Assembly: GCF_040253615.1 (NCBI RefSeq)
Contig: NZ_JBEJGY010000004.1
Span: forward strand, 4,092,001 to 4,156,000
Length of the DNA: 64,000 nt
Origin: Streptomyces sp. Edi4
Lineage (GTDB): Bacteria; Actinomycetota; Actinomycetes; Streptomycetales; Streptomycetaceae
Reading direction: 5' to 3'
The notes beneath the pieces were generated by a model, which saw only the letters and a list, made by a program, of their open reading frames with translations, was not told the DNA's origin and searched no databases. A program made the position numbers and the translations under genes. Shown one piece after another: positions 1 to 7,404 of the stretch (its first letter is position 1; each line of letters opens with the position of its first letter).

Positions 1-1
1 G

Positions 2-454
2 GACGCCTCGGGTGCCCCTACGTCCTCCGGCGCCTCACGTGGACCGGCCACCTCGGGCGCCCTGCCCGCCCCCCACACCTCGCGGCCCCCCAGCCCGGCC
101 GCCGTCCCGCCCGCCCCGGCGCAGCCACCCACCCCGCCCACGCAGGCGCCGACGCCCTCGTATCCGCCGCCGCACCACGAACAGACACCGCGAACGCCCC
201 CGACCGCCCCGTACACGGCCCCGAACCCCTCGCCGTACGCGGCGCAGGCGTACCCGGCTCCCTATACGGCGCAGCCGTACGCCGCCTCGTACCCCAATGC
301 CGCCGTGGCCCCCCAAGTTCCCGTCCGGGAGGCCTCTTTCGAGGGGTCCGCGCCGCGATCGCGCCCCGGGCCGCCCGCCAAGGTCGTGATTCCGGTCCTC
401 CTGGTGGCGCTGGTCTGCTTCGCGGTGGGATTCTGGGCGCTGTTCCAGATCTGA
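2..454 (+). CDS. C-terminal part of a proline-rich, C-terminally anchored membrane protein (5' truncated by window edge)
   Basis: The reading frame is open from the left edge and ends at TGA 452-454. The visible 150 residues are a low-complexity Pro/Ala/Thr/Ser/Tyr linker with many PY and QP dipeptides. A single hydrophobic helix of about 20 residues follows near the end (from VVIPVLLVALV) and the protein stops four residues after it with FQI. This is a tail-anchored arrangement with the disordered linker preceding the membrane. The catalytic or ligand-binding part, if any, lies outside the window, so no family can be named. It converges on the next gene with a gap of about 40 bp. Confidence 0.7.
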   Translation, partial: DASGAPTSSGASRGPATSGALPAPHTSRPPSPAAVPPAPAQPPTPPTQAPTPSYPPPHHEQTPRTPPTAPYTAPNPSPYAAQAYPAPYTAQPYAASYPNAAVAPQVPVREASFEGSAPRSRPGPPAKVVIPVLLVALVCFAVGFWALFQI

Positions 455-495
455 GGGGGCGCGCTCCGCCAGGGCGCGCGGGCCCGAGCGCTCCG

Positions 496-1884
496 CTACC
501 GGGCGCTGGGCGGTCCGAAGCCCTGCCCGTCGGGGCTCCGCGCCGCCCCCGGCGCACCGGTGGCGTCCGGACCGGCCCCGGGGATGGTGGCGGCCGTACG
601 CCGACGGGCCACCAGCGCCCACATCCCGAGCCCGGTCACGAGCACCGTGCCCGAACCGATTCCGAGGGCCGCGAGACGTTTCATCGAGCTGTCGCCCGCA
701 GAGGGGGAGCCGCCGGAGAAGTCCGGCGCGGGGCCCGCGTACGCGGGGGCGGCCTTCTTCGCTCCGCGCACGGTCAGACGCAGCGTCAGGTCGTACGGCG
801 TGTTCCCGAAGGTCCGCCCGACCTCGGGGCTGAGCGAGACGGCCAGATAGTAGGGGCCCGCGACCCGCATCGCGGAGGTGTCGCTCGAGGGCGCGTACCG
901 GTTCTCGTAGGCGACGGGCGGGAGCAGGTCGAGCGCGGCCTCCTTCTGCCGGCCGTCGTACGGCGCCGACGCCCCGGTGGCCGGCCCGCGCAGCGGATTG
1001 TAGAGCTGGAGGGACAGGGCGGTGCTGACATAGCCCTCCTTGTCCGTGGTGATGCCGGACAGGGCTCCGCTCACGAACAGTTGTTGGCCCCAGTCGAGCG
1101 GAACCTGGAAGAAAAGGGTCTCGCCCGGCCGGACGGTGTCTCGCCACTGCCCCTCGGACAGGGCGGTCGCGTCGTGGAAGCCGGTGCCGCCGTGGACCCG
1201 GCGCGGGGCGGTGGCCGGCGGGGCGGGCGACGCGGAGGGCCAGCCGGTCGGCGCGGTGCCGGGCCCGGCGCCCTCGCGGGCGGGTTCGGTCGAATAGCTG
1301 AGGTCAAGGCCCCAGTCGGAGGGCGTGGACGTCGCGTCGCCCTCCCGCTCCACGACGAGGTAGTAGGTGCCGGGTCTGCGGCACGAGGGCAGGCTGGTGC
1401 GTACGGACCGGTAGGCGTAGGCGGCGAAGGGGTGCGGGTACTGCGCCGCGCCGATGGAGGTCCGCTGGGAGTCGCAGGACCCGCCGTCGGCGTCCTGGAT
1501 CGTGACGCGGATGGAGTCGCTGTAGGCGAGCTTGGCGCCCACGGGCCCGGGCACGGCGACCGCGGAGGCGTAGGCGTCCTTGGTCCCGTCGAGAATCAGC
1601 CGGAAATAGAGCTTGCCACTGGGCTTGATGACGGACCTATAGGCGGTGCCAGCCTCAAGGACCGGCCCGTCGGTGTCCTTCGCGCCCCCCGGGACGTCCT
1701 GGACGCCCTCGGGAAAGCGGTACGCGGGCGGCGGCCCGGCGGCGTGCGCTGGGCCCGGCGCCGCGAACAGCGCGCAGAGCGCCGCCGCGGCCGCTCCCAC
1801 CTTCCGTGCCGAGGCTCCCCGGCGCCGCCCCGCCGCCCCGACCCCGACCCCGCCGAGCCTCGTCCTCACGTCGCCCCGCCCCAC
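496..1884 (-). CDS. secreted, C-terminally membrane-anchored protein of unknown function
   Basis: This 462-residue protein starts at GTG 1884, preceded by GAGGG about 8 bases upstream. It has an Arg-rich N-terminus and a hydrophobic, alanine-rich signal segment ending near AHA-AG (about residue 49). Two similar beta-rich extracellular segments follow, each with a 'YF/YL-V' strand pattern (about residues 60-200 and 235-370). A Pro-rich linker and one transmembrane helix (about 410-430) come next, with basic RRR after it, so the bulk should lie outside the membrane. Its neighbour at the window edge is also a Pro-rich anchored protein. The role is unrecognised; it could be an envelope or secretion-associated surface protein. 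Confidence 0.75.
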   Translation of the reverse strand: MGRGDVRTRLGGVGVGAAGRRRGASARKVGAAAAALCALFAAPGPAHAAGPPPAYRFPEGVQDVPGGAKDTDGPVLEAGTAYRSVIKPSGKLYFRLILDGTKDAYASAVAVPGPVGAKLAYSDSIRVTIQDADGGSCDSQRTSIGAAQYPHPFAAYAYRSVRTSLPSCRRPGTYYLVVEREGDATSTPSDWGLDLSYSTEPAREGAGPGTAPTGWPSASPAPPATAPRRVHGGTGFHDATALSEGQWRDTVRPGETLFFQVPLDWGQQLFVSGALSGITTDKEGYVSTALSLQLYNPLRGPATGASAPYDGRQKEAALDLLPPVAYENRYAPSSDTSAMRVAGPYYLAVSLSPEVGRTFGNTPYDLTLRLTVRGAKKAAPAYAGPAPDFSGGSPSAGDSSMKRLAALGIGSGTVLVTGLGMWALVARRRTAATIPGAGPDATGAPGAARSPDGQGFGPPSAR

Positions 1885-1952
1885 CTTCGCCCTCGCAAGT
1901 CAACTCTTCGCTCACGTGAACTCAACCGTGTCCGGTACGGCCCGGAACAGCA

Positions 1953-1986
1953 CGAAGCCCCGGCCACTGAGGTGGCCGGGGCTTCG
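1953..1986. terminator. intrinsic-type hairpin terminator
   Basis: A perfect 15-bp stem (1953-1967 with 1972-1986) encloses a four-base TGAG loop. It lies just after the stop of the minus-strand DLW-39 gene. There is no T-tract, as is usual in Streptomyces. Confidence 0.75.
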
Positions 1987-2003
1987 CAACGGGTCTTTCG
2001 GTC

Positions 2004-2138
2004 TCACACACCCGAACCTGCGGGCACGGAGTCGGTCGCCTCCGTCCACAGATCCTGCTCGGCGCGATCCGCCTGGATCTGGCGGTACACGAGGAGCCCG
2101 CCGATGGCAGCCAGTGCGACCAGGAGAAGCTTCTTCAC
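2004..2138 (-). CDS. DLW-39 family microprotein
   Basis: A 44-residue protein begins at GTG 2138 with a GAGGT-like ribosome site 8-10 bases upstream. One hydrophobic helix near the N-terminus (LLLVALAAIGGLLVY) is followed by a polar tail with the signature AEQDLW. This matches the short actinobacterial DLW-39 family, named for its conserved DLW and length, which is found near gyrA and tRNA genes. The function is unknown; the helix suggests a membrane microprotein. The frame remains open upstream to 2237, but the added residues look random and the ribosome site supports the short start. Confidence 0.8.
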   Translation of the reverse strand: MKKLLLVALAAIGGLLVYRQIQADRAEQDLWTEATDSVPAGSGV

Positions 2139-2360
2139 CGCGCGACCTCGTCTTTCCTTGACGTAAGGGACCTCTGCCGCCCGACTATACACACCGATCG
2201 ATATCAACCGGTGATGCTCCATCCGTGTGTAGTTCATCGGAAGATCCGTCGATACGGTGCGTCGTTCCTAGCCTCTTCCGCCACCCCCGCACATCATCGG
2301 ATACAACGCAATTCGGGCAACCCAACAGCACGCACCGCTTACGGAAGAGGCGAGGACGAC

Positions 2361-2771
2361 ATGGCAACCAGCAAGCTCACGACCTGGTGGACCGCACTCA
2401 TCGGCGCGCTGGTCGCGCTCCTCGCCTCGCTCGGCCTCGCGGGCCACGCCACCGCCGCCGCCCCCTCGGCCTCCGTACCGCAGCACGACGTGACGTACAA
2501 CCGCAGCGAACCGGCCACCTCCGTTGCGCCGGCCGTGCAATGGGCGCTGCCCGCCGCATCGGCGCTGCCGCCCACCATGAAGCAGCGCATCCGCGCCGAG
2601 GCGCACGGCTCATCGCCCTCCTCGCGCCACCGCGCCGATGTACGCGACGCGGCGGACGACTCGGCGTCGGCCACGGACGACGGCGGCGGCCAGGAAACCG
2701 CGCGGGAAACGGCCCAGGAAACCTCCGAAGACCCGGCCGGAGCGGCTTCCCCTTCGCCCGATTCCCCTTGA
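2361..2771 (+). CDS. small secreted protein, DUF6344-like
   Basis: 136 residues start at ATG 2361, with a GAGGCGAGGA purine stretch upstream. The N-terminus is a signal peptide or membrane segment (TALIGALVALLASLGLAGHATA) with a likely cleavage after ATA. It is followed by a Pro/Ala-rich segment containing ALPPTMKQRIRAEAHGSSPS and a disordered acidic tail. The segment around MKQRIRAEAHGSSP resembles small Streptomyces-restricted proteins classed as DUF6344; this assignment is from memory of the family pattern. It is divergent from the DLW-39 gene across 222 bp and followed by a strong hairpin terminator. No function is known. Confidence 0.7.
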   Translation: MATSKLTTWWTALIGALVALLASLGLAGHATAAAPSASVPQHDVTYNRSEPATSVAPAVQWALPAASALPPTMKQRIRAEAHGSSPSSRHRADVRDAADDSASATDDGGGQETARETAQETSEDPAGAASPSPDSP

Positions 2772-2810
2772 GCCCCCCAACCCCACCCCACCCCGCTCCG
2801 CCCGAGCTGC

Positions 2811-2842
2811 GAGCCCGGCGACTCCCCCGAGTCGCCGGGCTC
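2811..2842 (+). terminator. hairpin terminator
   Basis: A 13-bp perfect stem (GAGCCCGGCGACT with its complement at 2830-2842) has a 6-base loop. It lies 40 bp after the small secreted protein gene. Confidence 0.8.
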
Positions 2843-3066
2843 TTCGGCGTCCTGAGCAACCCGTCGAGGGGCCCCTCACCGGGTCCTTTTGTGGAGTCGT
2901 ACGCTGCGTGGGCCGGATCGACGGGACGGTGTGCAGCACATGGCCAAGGCGTACGAGCCGGTCCGGACGGCGCCTCGCGGGCCGGCGTCTCGCTGCCGGG
3001 GGACCGTACGCAATCTCTGTTCACGACCGACTGGGAAACACGACTGACTGGGAAAGGTGGTGAGCC

Positions 3067-3828
3067 GTGACCCGGCGCATCATCGTCGTCACCGCCGTCC
3101 ACGGGCCTTCGGCCCCCTTTCTGCCGGACGCCTTCGCGTCCCTGTGCGCGCAGGAGCTGCCGGACGGCTGGGACTGGCGGTGGCTGATCCAGCAGGACGG
3201 CACCAGTGACGACGTCGCTCCCCATGTACCGGCCGATGAGCGCGTCTCCTTCCGGCAGGGGCGGCGCGGCGGCCCCGGTGTCGCGCGCACCATCGCCCTG
3301 GCGCGCGCCGACGGCGAGTACGTGAAGATCCTGGACGCGGACGACCAGCTCGCGCCGGGCACCCTGGCCCGTGACCTCGCGGCCCTCGAAGCCGACCCGT
3401 CGATCGGCTGGGCCACCTCGCGCGCCCTGGACCTGCTGCCCGACGGGACGACCACGGGCTTTCCCGGCGACCCCGAACCGGGCGCCATCGAGCGCGGGGC
3501 CGTCCTCGACCACTGGGCCGCGCACGACTACCGCGCACAGGTCCACCCCGCGACGCTCTTCGTCCGCCGCGATCTGCTTCTCGCCCTTGGCGGGTGGATG
3601 GCGCTGCCCGCCTCGGAGGACACCGGTCTCCTGCTGGCCCTGAACGCCGTGGCACGCGGCTGGTTCTGCGCGGAGGTGGGGCTGCTCTACCGCAAGTGGG
3701 AGGGCCAGGCCACGGGACAGTCCGCGCACACCGACGCCGGGGAGCGCGACGCGCGGATGGCGGTCGTCGAGGCGCGGGCGCGGGCCCTGGACCACTTCCA
3801 GTGGCGCTGGCCGGTCAGCTCGACGTGA
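3067..3828 (+). CDS. GT2-type (GT-A fold) glycosyltransferase
   Basis: 253 residues start at GTG 3067, with GGTGG about 7 bases upstream. The N-terminus has the GT-A pattern (VTAVHGPSAPFLPDAFASL) with a QQDGTSDD nucleotide-binding strand. The metal-binding DxD-type motif is in KILDADDQL (about residues 90-98). A C-terminal acceptor region follows with HPATLFVRRDLL, GGW and the SEDTGLLLAL acidic pair. There is no signal peptide or membrane helix, so it is probably cytosolic. The donor and acceptor cannot be read from sequence. It converges on the FkbM-type methyltransferase gene 67 bp away. Confidence 0.85.
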   Translation: MTRRIIVVTAVHGPSAPFLPDAFASLCAQELPDGWDWRWLIQQDGTSDDVAPHVPADERVSFRQGRRGGPGVARTIALARADGEYVKILDADDQLAPGTLARDLAALEADPSIGWATSRALDLLPDGTTTGFPGDPEPGAIERGAVLDHWAAHDYRAQVHPATLFVRRDLLLALGGWMALPASEDTGLLLALNAVARGWFCAEVGLLYRKWEGQATGQSAHTDAGERDARMAVVEARARALDHFQWRWPVSST

Positions 3829-3895
3829 GCGGGAACGCGTAGCCGGCCGGGCCCTTCGCCGGCTCCCGGCCCGGCAGCCGGGCGCGGCGCCGGTG

Positions 3896-4816
3896 TCACG
3901 CCAGCGTCTCGGCGTCCACCCGTGAGAACACGAGTTCCGTCTCACCGACGATCGGGCCGCGCCACCGCACGGGCGGGGCCGGGTCGCGAACGGCGCCGGG
4001 GTAGCTCGCCGGGGAGTAGTCGTTCACCAGGCGGTAGACGTTGAACCCGTGCTCGCGCATGGTCCGCAGCAACTCCTCGACGGAGTCGCCGAGCCGGGCC
4101 ATCCGTTCCGGCGTCACCTCGACGGCGATCTCGGCATCCGCCCGCAGGTCGCCGAGCACAGGGGCGAGGCCGCGCACGACCCCGCCCTCCGCGCCCTCGA
4201 CGTCGATCTTGATCACGCGGGCCCTCGCGATCTCGTCCGGCCGCAGGACCTGCGACAGGGGGAGCGCCGCCATCTCGAAGGTGGACTCGGCGGGCCCCTC
4301 GTACGGGACGATCGAGTTCGCGCCCTTGTTGCGCGAGCTGGCGAGCACGAAGGTCAGGGTCGTCGGGCGGTCGGCCACGGCGACGTTGACCGGTCGGACG
4401 TTGCCGCACCGGTTGAGCTCGACGTGCCGCAGCACGCGGCGGTGGAACTCGGGGGATGCCTCGATGGCCACGACGCGTCCCCGCTCCCCCACCAGACGAG
4501 AGCCCAGCACGGAAAACGCCCCGATGTTGGCCCCGACGTCGACGAAGACGTCGCCCGGGCGCAGGCGGCTCTGCAACCAGTGGGTCATATGGGGCTCCCA
4601 CACCCCGAAGAGATAGAGGTAACGCTCGATCAGGTCCTGGGTGTCGACCGCGAACCTCGCCCCGGAGCGGGCCTGGACGACCCGTCGGCGCGGGTGGTCT
4701 CGCAGGCGGGGGTTCAAGAAGCGGTCGGCGAGCGCCGCCTTGCCCGCGCCGACCGGAGCGTCACGCACGTACCTGCGGCCGAGGGTGACCAGCACGTCCG
4801 GGAGAAAAGAGGTCAT
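3896..4816 (-). CDS. FkbM family SAM-dependent methyltransferase
   Basis: 306 residues start at ATG 4816, with GGAAGG about 7 bases upstream. The SAM-binding motif I is FVDVGANIGAF (about 91-101), followed by the acidic VVAIEAS motif (about 116-121). The family hallmark IKIDVEGAE (about 202-210) precedes the substrate-facing C-terminal part. FkbM-type enzymes transfer methyl to hydroxyl groups of sugars or polyketides; the substrate here is unknown. It follows the amidohydrolase gene on the same strand, with a 4-copy tandem repeat in the 103-bp gap. The GT2 gene ends 67 bp beyond it in the opposite direction, so the three may contribute to modifying a glycan or metabolite, which is inference. 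Confidence 0.88.
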   Translation of the reverse strand: MTSFLPDVLVTLGRRYVRDAPVGAGKAALADRFLNPRLRDHPRRRVVQARSGARFAVDTQDLIERYLYLFGVWEPHMTHWLQSRLRPGDVFVDVGANIGAFSVLGSRLVGERGRVVAIEASPEFHRRVLRHVELNRCGNVRPVNVAVADRPTTLTFVLASSRNKGANSIVPYEGPAESTFEMAALPLSQVLRPDEIARARVIKIDVEGAEGGVVRGLAPVLGDLRADAEIAVEVTPERMARLGDSVEELLRTMREHGFNVYRLVNDYSPASYPGAVRDPAPPVRWRGPIVGETELVFSRVDAETLA

Positions 4817-4858
4817 GTGCCCGCCTTCCATGGAGCCCGGGCCACCGTAACCCTCCGC

Positions 4859-4934
4859 TTGACCGGACGTGACCTGGTTGATCGGACGTGACCTTGTTGA
4901 CCGGGCGTGACCTCGTCGATCAGACGTGGCCTTG
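4859..4934. repeat. four tandem 19-bp direct repeats
   Basis: Units begin at 4859, 4878, 4897 and 4916 and share the pattern TTGAYCGGACGTGACCTNG. The first three differ at a few positions and the fourth is more diverged. The fourth overlaps the last codons and the stop (4920-4922) of the upstream amidohydrolase gene. The array fills most of the space between that gene and the methyltransferase. Confidence 0.85.
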
Positions 4935-6143
4935 ATCGAGCGGAAGCCCCAGCATGCGGATGGCGTTGCCCCTGAGCAGTTTGTACACCACGTCGTCGGG
5001 AAGCCCGGCCATGTGCTCGGTGGCCACCTGCTTGGTGTGCGGCCAGGTCGAGTCCACGTGCGGGTAATCCGTCTCGAAGGTCGCGTTGTCCACCCCGACC
5101 GTCTCGATGGACTCGATCCCGTGCCGGTCGCGGAAGAAGCAGCAGAAGATCTGCCGGTAGTAGTACGAGGAGGGCGGTTCGGGGATGAGGTCCTTGACCC
5201 CGCCCCAGGCCCGGTGCTCCTCCCACACGTCGTCCGCCCGCTCCAGGGCATAGGGGATCCACCCCATCTGGCCCTCGCTGTAGGCGAGCTTGAGCCCCGG
5301 GAACCTCACCAGGACCCCGGAGAAGAGGAAGTCCATCATCGACGCCATGGCGTTGTTGAAGCTGAGCGAGGCCTGGACGGCGGGCGGGGCGTCGGGGGAG
5401 GCGGCCGGCATCTGCGAGGACGAACCGATGTGCATGTTCACCACCGTCCCCGTCTCCTGGCACGCGGCGAAGAACGGGTCCCAGTAGCCGGAGTGGATGG
5501 ACGGCAGGCCGAGGTACGTCGGAATCTCCGAGAACGTCACTGCGCGCACGCCACGAGCGGCGTTGCGTCTGATCTCCGCCACCGCGAGGCCGATGTCCCA
5601 CAGCGGGATGAGGCACAGCGGGATGAGCCGGCCGCCGCTGTCGCCGCACCACTCCTCGACCATCCAGTCGTTGTAGGCGCGCACGCAGGCGAGCCCCACC
5701 TCCTTGTCCTTGGCCTCGGCGAAGGTCTGCCCGCAAAAGCGCGGGAAGGTCGGGAAGCACAGGGACGCCTCGACGTGGTTGAGGTCCATGTCCTTCAGGC
5801 GGGCGCCGGGGTCCCAGCATCCGCGCCGCATCTGTTCGCGTGTGATGCCGTCGAGCGTCATCTCGTCCCGGGAGAAACCGACGGCCGCGATGACCCGCTT
5901 GTACGGGAAGATGCTGCCCTCGTACTCCCACCAGTCCGTGAGCTGTCCCTCCGGGTCGGTGGTGAACCTGTACTTCCCCCCGATGTACGCCAGCTCCCCG
6001 ATCCCGGCCGTGAAGGGCTTGGGCCCCCGGTCCCGGTACTTGCGCGGGAGCCATGTCGCGAAGAGGTGCGCGGGCTCGATCACGTGATCGTCCACGCTGA
6101 CGACGCGGGGAAGCTCCCGGCTGCCACTGTCCGTACTGACCAC
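4920..6143 (-). CDS. amidohydrolase_2 family metal-dependent hydrolase/decarboxylase-like protein
   Basis: 407 residues start at GTG 6143 behind a GGGGGT purine stretch. The N-terminal metal motif is degenerate Asp-Asp-His (SVDDHVIEP, about residues 16-24). A central histidine lies in VVNMHIGSSS and a late catalytic aspartate in FETDYPHVDSTWP. The pattern and length fit the ACMSD/2-pyrone-4,6-dicarboxylate/resorcylate-decarboxylase-like amidohydrolase family (PF04909), (beta/alpha)8 barrel enzymes acting on C-N, C-O or C-C bonds. A YWDPFFAACQ segment is typical of the subgroup often annotated as amidohydrolase in actinobacteria. The substrate is unknown. The C-terminus overlaps the 19-bp repeat array. 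Confidence 0.85.
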   Translation of the reverse strand: MVSTDSGSRELPRVVSVDDHVIEPAHLFATWLPRKYRDRGPKPFTAGIGELAYIGGKYRFTTDPEGQLTDWWEYEGSIFPYKRVIAAVGFSRDEMTLDGITREQMRRGCWDPGARLKDMDLNHVEASLCFPTFPRFCGQTFAEAKDKEVGLACVRAYNDWMVEEWCGDSGGRLIPLCLIPLWDIGLAVAEIRRNAARGVRAVTFSEIPTYLGLPSIHSGYWDPFFAACQETGTVVNMHIGSSSQMPAASPDAPPAVQASLSFNNAMASMMDFLFSGVLVRFPGLKLAYSEGQMGWIPYALERADDVWEEHRAWGGVKDLIPEPPSSYYYRQIFCCFFRDRHGIESIETVGVDNATFETDYPHVDSTWPHTKQVATEHMAGLPDDVVYKLLRGNAIRMLGLPLDQGHV

Positions 6144-6359
6144 GGTACTTACCCCCAGCTGCCTGCCGGTGCCACCGACTCCGGATCTGACGGTCCATCA
6201 GATTCAGGGTATGGCGCGCCCTGGTGGACGGCAAGCGCCCGTATCCCTGGTCTGTTGCCGCCCGGCGTGCCACCCTGCGCGGCATCGCCGGCTCTCCGGG
6301 GCGATGCGCCGGCGGAGAGCGTCACGCGCGCTGTCGTCCCGGTCGACGAGGAGAAGGCA

Positions 6360-7016
6360 ATGAGCGAGCACCAGCACGGCCAAGGAGCGGGCACGCCGTC
6401 CCAAGCCGCCGAGGACCATGAGCCGCAGAGCCCCCTCAGGACAGCGCACCTGGCGCGCGCCCACAGCGCCGCCTCACGCGCCGCCGCCGTCCTGCGCCAC
6501 ATCGAGGGGTCCCGCGCGGAGGAGGAGCGGGCCGGAGCGGGCGCGGGGGCCGAGGAGGAGCGGGCCGGAGCGGGCACACGAGCCGAGGAGGAGCGGGCCG
6601 GAGCGGGCACACGAGCCGAGATCCTTTTCAAGGCCGGCCACGCCGCACGCGTGGCCGCGCAAGCCCTGGCCGTGCTCCACGAAGGCCGGCCCCAGCCCGC
6701 GGCCGACTCCCGTTGCGCGCGGAACGCGGCCGCCGCCGCGTCCCAGGCCGCCCGGATGGGCGAGCTCCACGACGAGGGCGGCGAACTCGCCGCGACAGCC
6801 TCCCGGGCCGCGCTGAAGGCGGCTCAAGCGGCGGGCGCCGCGTCGGCCGCCGGAGCCGGGGGAGAGAACCAGACCCTGAACGCCGAGGCGGACGCCGCCG
6901 AGAAGGCCGCCGTCGCGGCGGCCGAAGCGGCGGGCTGGACGCGTCCCGAGGAGCGGGTCGTGCCGGTCGCGACCGGCATCAGGAGCGCCGACGTGATGGC
7001 GATGACCCACTTCTGA
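6360..7016 (+). CDS. alanine-rich repeat protein of unknown function
   Basis: 218 residues start at ATG 6360, preceded by an excellent GAGGAGAAGG ribosome site. The protein is extremely Ala-rich with regularly spaced Arg and Glu, suggesting a long helical or coiled-coil fold. There are no Trp residues except one near the C-terminus and no membrane helix. Residues about 53-85 are encoded by three 33-bp tandem repeats (unit EEERAGAG plus three variable residues). No catalytic motif is visible. It is divergent from the amidohydrolase across 216 bp. Codon use is fully GC3-biased, so it is a real gene, but I do not recognise its family. Confidence 0.75.
   Translation: MSEHQHGQGAGTPSQAAEDHEPQSPLRTAHLARAHSAASRAAAVLRHIEGSRAEEERAGAGAGAEEERAGAGTRAEEERAGAGTRAEILFKAGHAARVAAQALAVLHEGRPQPAADSRCARNAAAAASQAARMGELHDEGGELAATASRAALKAAQAAGAASAAGAGGENQTLNAEADAAEKAAVAAAEAAGWTRPEERVVPVATGIRSADVMAMTHF
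6516..6614 (+). repeat. three in-frame 33-bp tandem repeats
   Basis: Copies occupy 6516-6548, 6549-6581 and 6582-6614 inside the Ala-rich gene. The second and third are identical and the first differs mainly at its last bases. The 33-bp unit keeps the frame, so copy number could vary without inactivating the gene. Confidence 0.9.
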
Positions 7017-7404
7017 GAGCGCTCCGGGGAATCCGCCGACCCGCTCCGCGCGCGGTCGGCGGCGCCCCGGGCGGCCCGGCGCACCCTGAGCGACCGTGTG
7101 CTGCGGCACCGGTCCCTCCCCTGTTGGGACCGGTACCGCACCACACTGGCGACGCGAGGCCTTGCCGCACTCTCGTTACTCCGCCGTAGATTGACTGAGA
7201 ACACGCGACGGCATGATGGCCTCTTCGAGCGAGGACCTGGTGGCTCGACCGGGTTACGCCCCGTGGCTGTCCTGCTACGGCCAGATCCTGCCAGGAAGGG
7301 CTCGCAGTGAGGAGGTCCGGACACCACGCGGACGGTTTCTCCGCAGGTCAGCCCTATAGGGTGAGTTTTCCGGTCCGGATGCCAGGTGCGCAGGACAGTG
7401 AGAG
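7017..7404. other. 388-bp intergenic region before the STAND/WD40 gene
   Basis: It contains two inverted repeats. One at 7033-7062 has a 9-bp stem and is probably the end of the Ala-rich gene. A stronger one at 7103-7139 has a 9-bp perfect stem (ACCGGTCCC) extended by four more pairs past a mismatch. No small gene with a convincing ribosome site was seen. Confidence 0.5.
7103..7139. terminator. hairpin, probable terminator
   Basis: The stem pairs 7108-7116 with 7126-7134, with a 9-base loop. It is extended by GCGG/CCGC outside one mismatch. It lies about 90 bp after the Ala-rich gene. Confidence 0.5.

Noticed and set aside
3829..3895. Terminator between the GT2 and FkbM genes
   Set aside because: The 67-bp gap is GC-rich with overlapping imperfect inverted repeats (GCCGGC, CCCGGC), none with a clean stem.
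4926..6360. Continuous plus-strand frame leading into the Ala-rich gene
   Set aside because: It is antisense to the amidohydrolase; the real start with a good ribosome site is ATG 6360.
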